From positions 80,328 through 144,327 of the forward strand of contig JADJYS010000014.1 of NCBI GenBank assembly GCA_016719645.1: a DNA stretch of 64,000 nucleotides, written 5' to 3'. Both the position numbers and the translations under genes were made by a program. The stretch comes from a bacterium (GTDB lineage Bacteria > Krumholzibacteriota > Krumholzibacteriia > LZORAL124-64-63). Under the pieces are notes generated by a model that was not told the origin of the DNA, did no database searches, and saw only the letters and a program-made list of their open reading frames with translations. This document shows positions 58,577 to 64,000 of the stretch, piece by piece (within the stretch, counting starts at the first letter, position 1; the number at the start of each line of letters is the position of its first letter).

Positions 58577-60157
58577 TCACCGGACCAGGCTCATCCGCAC
58601 CGTCTCGACTTCCCCCTCCGCCTCCAGCCTCGCGAAGTAGCTCCCCGACGCCACCTCCCGGCCCGACGCGTCCCGGCCGTCCCAGTCCGCCTCGTGACGG
58701 CCGCGGGCGAGCCCGGCGTCGACCAGCGTGCGCACCAGGGCGCCGCGGAGATCGTAGATGCGCAGGCGCGCCGCCATGTCCCGCGGCAGGTCGAAGGCCA
58801 CGGTCGTGCGGGGGTTGAAGGGGTTGGGGCGGGCGTCGTGCAGGGCCGGCCGCAGGGCGGGTCCGGACGGCGCGTCGACGAGATGGCCGGTCGCGAAGTC
58901 GCACGCGTCGGGGATGCCGTTGCCGTCGACGTCCGGCACACCGCCGGCGGCGATCTCCTCGAGATCGGGGATCCCGTTGCCGTCGCAGTCGCTGACCCAG
59001 GACGCGAGGAACAGCAGGGACGAGGCGTAATGGTCGTAGATGCCCGGGATGGCGGGGCTCGCCATCTCGAGGGCGTAGGCCCACAGGCCGAGCTCGCCGT
59101 AGCTGAAGTCCACGGAACTGCCGGAGACGGCGTGGGTGACTTCGGATACCGCGCCGATGGCGTAGGGCGCGCCGCCCGCCGCGGCGATCAGGGAGCGGAC
59201 CGCGACGCCCGCGGCACGGAAGGCGCCGTCGTCGGGACAGACGTCGTGCGTGTGGGCCCAGGGCCACCCGAACCAGGGCTCGTAGCCGTGCAGGTCCAGG
59301 TGCAGGCGCACGTTCGGGTGGGACAGGAAGAAGTCGCGCAGGGCCGCGGTCTCCGGCTCGGAGAAGGGATCGGGCCCGCTGCCGGGGCCGCCCCAGTTGC
59401 GGTTCAGATCGAACCCGTGCGCGTTGTACCGCCCGTACACCGCGTACCCGTCGGGATTCATGATCGGCAGCAGGTACCACTCGGCGTTGTCCACCAGGGA
59501 CCGGACCTGCGGATCCGTCGCGTAGTTCGCGAGCAGATGCTCGGCCACGCCGGCGACCAGCATGGCGCCGGCCTGCTCGTTGCCGTGCTGGGCGCCGTGG
59601 TAGAGCAAACCGACCTTGTTCGCGCCGGGACCGGTGATGCGCAGGGCCCTCAGCGTGCGCCCCTGCACCGACTGGCCCAGATCGACGATCCGGGCCAGCG
59701 TCGGATAGCCGGCGGCCAGATCGTCCAGATGGGCGAGGTGCTCTTCGTAGGTGCGGTACTCGTCGACGAAGCCCTTCCCCCGATCGGCGTACATCGCGTC
59801 GATCCGGGCCTGCAGGTCGTCGATCAGGACGGTGTACGCGAACCCGCCGGCGACCAGCTCCCGCTCCAGGGCGGGCGAGACGCGGGCTTCGACGGCGCCG
59901 ATCCGCAGCGACTCGGACCAGATCTCGAGATCCTTGCCGGCGGCCGCGAGGGATCTCAGCGCTGCGAGCTGCGCCTCGTCGGCGACTTCGATCGCGACCA
60001 CTCGGTGGTTGTCGTATCCGCTCGGCTGGGTTCGGGCCGCGCACGGCGCCAGCAGGACGATGCACGCCAGGACGCTGAGGAGTTCCTTTGATCCGTCGGT
60101 ACGAATGATTTCCCCTCTTCCCGAGGCTTGGATCTGGCGACGCGCCCATCGCAGCAT
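58577..60157 (-). CDS. Secreted zinc carboxypeptidase (M14) with Ca-binding and FlgD-like C-terminal domains
   Basis: A protein of about 526 residues. The M14 domain (about 110-395) has zinc ligands His and Glu in QHGNEQ and His in HLDLHGYE, the substrate-binding NRNWG, and the catalytic Glu in YALEMASP. Two calcium-binding DxDGNGIPD repeats follow (about 405-440). The FlgD-like Ig domain closes the protein (RPNPFNPRTTVAF, IYDLRGALVRTL, WDGRDASGR, SGSYFARL). The start is unclear: the signal-like stretch LLSVLACIVLLAPCAA is about 25 residues after ATG 60157, and 60205 is also possible. It probably digests peptides outside the cell. Confidence 0.87.
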   Translation of the reverse strand: MLRWARRQIQASGRGEIIRTDGSKELLSVLACIVLLAPCAARTQPSGYDNHRVVAIEVADEAQLAALRSLAAAGKDLEIWSESLRIGAVEARVSPALERELVAGGFAYTVLIDDLQARIDAMYADRGKGFVDEYRTYEEHLAHLDDLAAGYPTLARIVDLGQSVQGRTLRALRITGPGANKVGLLYHGAQHGNEQAGAMLVAGVAEHLLANYATDPQVRSLVDNAEWYLLPIMNPDGYAVYGRYNAHGFDLNRNWGGPGSGPDPFSEPETAALRDFFLSHPNVRLHLDLHGYEPWFGWPWAHTHDVCPDDGAFRAAGVAVRSLIAAAGGAPYAIGAVSEVTHAVSGSSVDFSYGELGLWAYALEMASPAIPGIYDHYASSLLFLASWVSDCDGNGIPDLEEIAAGGVPDVDGNGIPDACDFATGHLVDAPSGPALRPALHDARPNPFNPRTTVAFDLPRDMAARLRIYDLRGALVRTLVDAGLARGRHEADWDGRDASGREVASGSYFARLEAEGEVETVRMSLVR

Positions 60158-60343
60158 ATCGCCACGGCCGGCGAATGGCGACTCGCCATCTGGCACGCTC
60201 GCCACAACGGCCGAAGCCTGTTCCGATCGGAAGCGAGATCTGGGCCTAGCCGGTGAGATTCCTGCGCAGCCACCAACCCGCCCCCAATCACCTCACGTGA
60301 GTCACCCATTGGCGAGTGCCCCTGCCCTCCTCCAACCCTGCCG

Positions 60344-61594
60344 TCACGCCCTCCCGTTCCAGAGCAGGCTCAACGGCACGGCGAAGAGCCCCTCACCAAA
60401 CGGAATGGTGGCCTCGCCGTCGTACAGCACGACTCCGGCGGCGAAACGGCTGCCGACGGTTTCCCGCAACTTCTTCAAGCCCCGGAAATCCTTCGCCACA
60501 ACGGTTCCCGACAGCTTGACTTCGATCCCCGCGATCTGTCGTCCGGCGCGTTCGAGGACGGCATCGACTTCGGCGCCCTCCTTGGTCCGGAAATGATGCA
60601 ACTGGATCCGCTCCGCGCTCCAGCTTGCCTGCCGCCGGAGCTCCTGGACCACGTAGGTCTCGAGCAGGTGGCCGAGCAGAACCCGATCCTCGCGGAGCGC
60701 CTCGACGGAATGGTTCAGAACGGCGCAAGCAACTCCCGTATCCCCGATGTGGAGCTTCGGCGCCTTGATCAGGCGGCTGAGCCGGTTGCTGTGCCACGCG
60801 GGCAACCGCTGGATCAGGAAGACCTGCTCGAGCAGCGTCACGTAGTCACCGACCGTCGGCCTGCTCAAGCGGAAGGGAGCGGCGAGCTCGGCCAGATTGA
60901 ACAGTTGAGCGGTGTGGGCCGCGGCCAGCGCCACGATCTGAGGCAGGACCTCGATCTCCCGGATGCGGGCAAGGTCCTTGATATCCCGCTGAGCAATGGT
61001 CTCGACATATTCTCTGTACCAATCGGCCCGCCTGCGCGGGTTCGTGCGGGACAGCGCATCCGGGTAACCTCCAGCAGCAACGATCTCCGCAACCCCGTCA
61101 CCGAGGCGTTCGGCCTGGTGCATGAAGCCCACGCCGGCGAAGAGATCGTCGATGAACCCCGATCGCCGACCCAGGATCTCGCAGCGGGACAACGGATGCA
61201 GCCTGATGATCTCCATCCGTCCGGCAAGGGAGTCGGACACCCTGGGGATCATCAGGATGTTTGCCGAGCCGGTCAGGATGAAGCGCCCGGGTCTGCGGTC
61301 GCGATCGACCGCGAGCTTGATGGTCGAGAAGAGCCCCGGAACCCGCTGGACTTCGTCCAGGATGGTCCGCTCGGGAAGCCCGGCGACGAATCCCGCCGGG
61401 TCATCCTGCGCAGCCGAACGGGCGCCGACGTCGTCGAAACTGTAGTAGGCGAACCCCCTCTGCTGTCCCACGTGGCGAGCCAGCGTCGTCTTGCCGCTCT
61501 GGCGCGGGCCGTGGATGAGGACGACCGGAGTATCGGTCAGGGCTTCCTCGACACGCTCCTGGATGAATCTCGGGATGTAGGCCGATTGGATCAT
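60344..61594 (-). CDS. AAA ATPase with DUF4143 domain
   Basis: A 416-residue ATP-binding protein of the AAA_14/DUF4143 family. Walker A is GPRQSGKTTLA (about residue 30), Walker B is TILDEVQRVP (about 80), followed by sensor LTGSAN. The DUF4143 part (about 205-370) has YVETIAQRDIKDLARI and an Asp/Glu-Lys nuclease-like core near the end (TKEGAEVDAVLE, GIEVKLSG), a PD-(D/E)XK-like pattern. Such genes are very common in mobile regions of anaerobes; the role is unproven. Start 61594 follows GGAGCAAGGA. Three CCAATTG motifs precede it. Confidence 0.88.
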   Translation of the reverse strand: MIQSAYIPRFIQERVEEALTDTPVVLIHGPRQSGKTTLARHVGQQRGFAYYSFDDVGARSAAQDDPAGFVAGLPERTILDEVQRVPGLFSTIKLAVDRDRRPGRFILTGSANILMIPRVSDSLAGRMEIIRLHPLSRCEILGRRSGFIDDLFAGVGFMHQAERLGDGVAEIVAAGGYPDALSRTNPRRRADWYREYVETIAQRDIKDLARIREIEVLPQIVALAAAHTAQLFNLAELAAPFRLSRPTVGDYVTLLEQVFLIQRLPAWHSNRLSRLIKAPKLHIGDTGVACAVLNHSVEALREDRVLLGHLLETYVVQELRRQASWSAERIQLHHFRTKEGAEVDAVLERAGRQIAGIEVKLSGTVVAKDFRGLKKLRETVGSRFAAGVVLYDGEATIPFGEGLFAVPLSLLWNGRA

Positions 61595-61838
61595 GGTCCT
61601 TGCTCCGGATGGGAGTTCGTCCAAATGAAAGGATGATGGCTGGCCAATTGTAGGCTTGTAGGGCGCCAATTGCAATCTTATGTATTGGCTGGTTGCAATT
61701 TGATCTGGCGGTCGCCCTAGCGAAGGGGGATCGCCCCCTGGCCGGCATTGCTCCGTCCAATTGGCGACTTGTCGCCATTTATATTGCCATCCACCTTGTA
61801 GCCTAAGAAGTTACACCGCCTCGCCGATATGGTACAGC
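61595..61838. repeat. Intergenic region with three CAATTGG-type motifs and small hairpins
   Basis: GCCAATTG occurs at 61643-61650 and 61665-61672, and CCAATTGG at 61757-61764, all within 125 bases between the DUF4143 gene start and the transposase. A GC hairpin is formed by AGGGGG and CCCCCT (about 61725-61740), and GGCGAC/GTCGCC by 61763-61776. These may be operators for the ATPase gene or transposon end sequences; no clear terminal inverted repeat was found. Confidence 0.4.
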
Positions 61839-62858
61839 ATGCTGAATCTCATCCTCCACGCCCTTCTGTCCGGCCTTCGGGCGCGCCGCTCCCTCGCTCT
61901 GGAAAACCTGGCCCTGCGCCAGCAGCTCCTGATCCTGCAGCGCGCCAACCCGAAACCGGCCTTCAAGCCGCTCGATCGCCTGTTCTGGGTTCTGCTGAGC
62001 CGGCTGTGGCCCGGATGGCGTCGCCCGCTGCGGCTGGTCAAGCCGGAGACGGTCATCGGCTGGCACCGCCAACTCTGGCGACTGTGGTGGCGCCGGAAGA
62101 GCCGGCCGAGCGAACCGGGACGGCCCCGCATCCCTCTCGAGCTGATCGAGCTGATCCGACGGATCTCCCGCGAGAACCCGACCTGGGGCGCGCCGCGCAT
62201 CCATGGCGAGGTGCTGATGCTGGGCTTCGAGGTGAGCGAGGCGACCGTCGCCCGCTACATGATCAAGCGGCGCGGGCGTCCGACCCAGGACTGGAAGACG
62301 TTCCTGACGAACCATCTCGGCGAGACCGTCGCGGTCGATTTCCTGACCGTGCCGACCGTCATGTTCAAGACGCTGCACGTGTTCGTCGTGCTCTCGCTGG
62401 AGCGACGGAGGATCGTGCACCTCAACGTCACGCGGCATCCGACGGCCGCGTGGACGGCGATGCAACTCCGCCTGGCTTTCCCGTTCGAGACTGCACCACG
62501 ATTCCTGGTCCGGGACCGTGACGGGGTCTACGGGTTCGAGGTTCAGCAGGCTATCGAGAGCCTGGGGATCGAGCAGCTGGTGATCAGTCCGCGATCACCT
62601 TGGCAGAACGGATATTGCGAGCGTGTCGTTGGAACGCTCAAGAGGGAGTGCCTCGACCATTTGATCCCGCTGAGCGAAGGGCATGCGCGGCGGATCCTTC
62701 GGGGCTACCTCGAGTACTACCATGGCTCGCGCACGCATCTCGGGCTGGGGAAGGACACTCCCGATGGGCGCCTTGTCGAGGCTCACGACCTCGGTCCGGT
62801 CAGGCGGCGGGCGATGGTTGGGGGACTGCACAGTCGATATTTCCGTAAAGCAGCATAA
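61839..62858 (+). CDS. Integrase-core (DDE) transposase of an insertion sequence
   Basis: A 339-residue transposase of the rve integrase-core type, common in Acidobacteria, Planctomycetes and related groups (IS3/IS481-like). The N-terminal helical region (ALENLALRQQLLIL, LDRLFWVLLSRLW) is followed by an HTH-like segment (NPTWGAPRIHGEV). The catalytic triad is Asp in AVDFLTVPT, Asp in RDRDGVYG and Glu in NGYCERVVGTLKRE. It ends with the conserved VGGLHSRYFRKAA. It appears intact. Start 61839 was chosen because it gives the family's N-terminus; element ends were not resolved. Confidence 0.88.
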   Translation: MLNLILHALLSGLRARRSLALENLALRQQLLILQRANPKPAFKPLDRLFWVLLSRLWPGWRRPLRLVKPETVIGWHRQLWRLWWRRKSRPSEPGRPRIPLELIELIRRISRENPTWGAPRIHGEVLMLGFEVSEATVARYMIKRRGRPTQDWKTFLTNHLGETVAVDFLTVPTVMFKTLHVFVVLSLERRRIVHLNVTRHPTAAWTAMQLRLAFPFETAPRFLVRDRDGVYGFEVQQAIESLGIEQLVISPRSPWQNGYCERVVGTLKRECLDHLIPLSEGHARRILRGYLEYYHGSRTHLGLGKDTPDGRLVEAHDLGPVRRRAMVGGLHSRYFRKAA

Positions 62859-63024
62859 CCGGGTTCGAGGGGATTCGGATCGGCATCGGATAGCGGATCG
62901 GTGTGCCTACTGGTCGCATTGCGGGTTCTTCGGGGCCCAATATTCATGCTCGACTTGAATATCTAGTTAGTAGCGAGGCGGTTCTGGCGGGATGGTCCAC
63001 CTTAGGGAGTGCGGGCAACCCGGC

Positions 63025-63696
63025 TTAATGCCGCCATTGTATTCGGATGGGGTTTTGAGTAGGGACAAGGGTCAGATCTACCTCCAATCGACTTCGACTT
63101 GTCCCGCCCAGGAGCGCGGCCGCGATACCGACGATCGCCAGGACAGCGACTGGCATCAGAAGAGTCAATATCCATCCCGCATTGAATACCAGACGGGCAC
63201 AAGCGACCGCGAGCACCATCGCCCCTATCAGGGCGTATATTGCACCGCGCCATTTTCCCTTCAACTTCTCCATGACATATAACCATCCCAACCCCATGGC
63301 TATTATCCAACTGATCCACGACAATATCGTCGGCACGTGATCGATCACGTCGCCGATTGCCCCCATCACGATCCCCAATACCGAACGCCGCGGCGGGTAT
63401 AGATGCAAGTGTGTCCGCACCATCACGATGTTCGCATCGTCACGGTTAAAGGAATTCGACACGACCGCGTATGCATAGTCGTTCCTAGCCCTCTGCATCA
63501 ACAGATCCATCGTAGTATAAATTCGAACTCCCTTTGAATCGTTCCTGATATATTCCGATCGCTCAACCTCACGGCCGTACTCAAGGACATATGACTTGGG
63601 GATTGACTGCGATATGCTTCCTCCATACAACAGGGTATCGAATGCTGCAAATTTGTCGAAATCGAGATCACCGCGAAATGCGAAGACTTCGATCAT
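63025..63696 (-). CDS. Membrane protein of unknown function in AT-richer DNA
   Basis: A 223-residue protein. A soluble N-terminal part (about 1-100, with FRGDLDFDKFAAFDTLLYGG) is followed by at least three hydrophobic segments (about 105-145, 150-170, 175-195) and a short basic tail. No family is recognised. GC content and codon use are clearly lower than in the rest of the window, and it lies just past a transposase, so recent transfer is likely. A GTG one codon before ATG 63696 is an alternative start, with GGGGA upstream. Confidence 0.65.
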   Translation of the reverse strand: MIEVFAFRGDLDFDKFAAFDTLLYGGSISQSIPKSYVLEYGREVERSEYIRNDSKGVRIYTTMDLLMQRARNDYAYAVVSNSFNRDDANIVMVRTHLHLYPPRRSVLGIVMGAIGDVIDHVPTILSWISWIIAMGLGWLYVMEKLKGKWRGAIYALIGAMVLAVACARLVFNAGWILTLLMPVAVLAIVGIAAALLGGTSRSRLEVDLTLVPTQNPIRIQWRH

Positions 63697-64000
63697 CACG
63701 TCCCCATCTGGCGCTGATCAGTACAGCCGTAAAGGTTCCTTACCGTCTCTCGTCCACTCAACGGACCATTTGGCCGGGATGTTGTCAATGCCTATACAAT
63801 AATATTCATCTTGAGCACTTTTACATTGGGGATCTGGGATTTCCAACATGGAACAACCGACCATCCAGACGTTCCAGCCTGTTTAACATTATGAATAAAA
63901 ATACCAAGCGGTTTTTGCATGCATCAACAATATCCGCTCTTCGATCTCCATAGACGCGGTTAGCGCTCAGATCAAATCAGTCAATACCTGTTCCCGAATA
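63697..64000. other. Low-GC end region, no supported gene
   Basis: The last 304 bases are AT-rich. Short open frames on the plus strand (ending near 63802 and 63953) have no ribosome site or recognisable domain. A gene may begin beyond the window edge. Confidence 0.5.

Noticed and set aside
62855..62900. GGGTTCGAGGGG resembling a tRNA T-arm after the transposase
   Set aside because: No acceptor, D or anticodon stems can be formed around it.
63591..63953. Plus-strand open frames in the low-GC end
   Set aside because: They overlap the start of the reverse-strand membrane protein, have no ribosome site and show no domain.

Overview
This 64 kb window is chromosomal DNA of very high GC content (roughly 70% over most of its length) from a Gram-negative bacterium. 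Six separate secreted proteins end in a FlgD-like Ig domain with the signature NPFNP...VYDVxGR...WDGRDxxGR...SGxY. Together with many short lipoproteins, this points to the FCB group, most likely Krumholzibacteriota, Eisenbacteria or a related uncultured lineage. That placement is an inference from style; no rRNA or ribosomal protein gene is present. I saw no tRNA, rRNA or CRISPR array.

Layout. 1-1.4 kb: a molybdenum hydroxylase operon (FAD, 2Fe-2S and truncated Mo subunits). 1.5 kb: the first copy of a cloverleaf-like dispersed repeat. 1.7-3.3 kb: an rlmI-type rRNA methyltransferase with a lipoprotein. 3.7-7.2 kb: a sugar transferase and a large secreted lysyl-endopeptidase-like protease. 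7.4-17.7 kb: housekeeping and envelope genes (ACT-like protein, PHP phosphoesterase, cytidylyltransferase-glycerophosphotransferase fusion, YedK, pyruvate kinase, membrane proteins, M28 peptidase, S9-type hydrolase), with the second repeat copy between yedK and pyk. This stretch ends in a small membrane-protein gene that carries an in-frame UGA exactly where its family has a conserved cysteine, so it is a candidate selenoprotein.

17.7-23.8 kb: a five-gene operon with a divergent LysR regulator. It encodes a LeuD/LeuC-type isomerase, a class III CoA-transferase, an HMG-CoA-lyase-type enzyme and an isocitrate-dehydrogenase-type enzyme. On paper these form a complete module that interconverts a 2-oxo acid plus CO2 with a shorter 2-oxo acid plus acetyl-CoA. 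23.9-29.1 kb: two large secreted beta-propeller/BNR proteins. 29.2-33.9 kb: carbonic anhydrase, SDR-DUF2867, pirin, CYTH, STAS-like and GGDEF proteins. 34-37.3 kb: an iron and peroxide island: VIT-type transporter divergent from a Fur/PerR regulator, catalase and Dps-like ferritin, with a strong promoter overlapped by a perfect inverted repeat.

37.4-53.7 kb: membrane glycosyltransferase-like protein, outer-membrane barrel, CIA30-domain protein, TMEM175-like channel, and many secreted proteins and lipoproteins. Four neighbouring secreted proteins share a C-terminal WGxxKxLY motif. 54-56.3 kb: an operon of type IV pilin-like proteins. 57-58.5 kb: a PcfJ-like protein. 58.6-60.2 kb: an M14 carboxypeptidase. 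From 60.3 kb: a DUF4143 ATPase and an integrase-core transposase, followed after about 62.9 kb by AT-richer DNA with an unknown membrane protein, probably the edge of a genomic island.

Three genes (M28 peptidase, catalase, a WGxxKALYR protein) each look broken by one base in a short homopolymer. This may be residual sequencing error or genuine decay.
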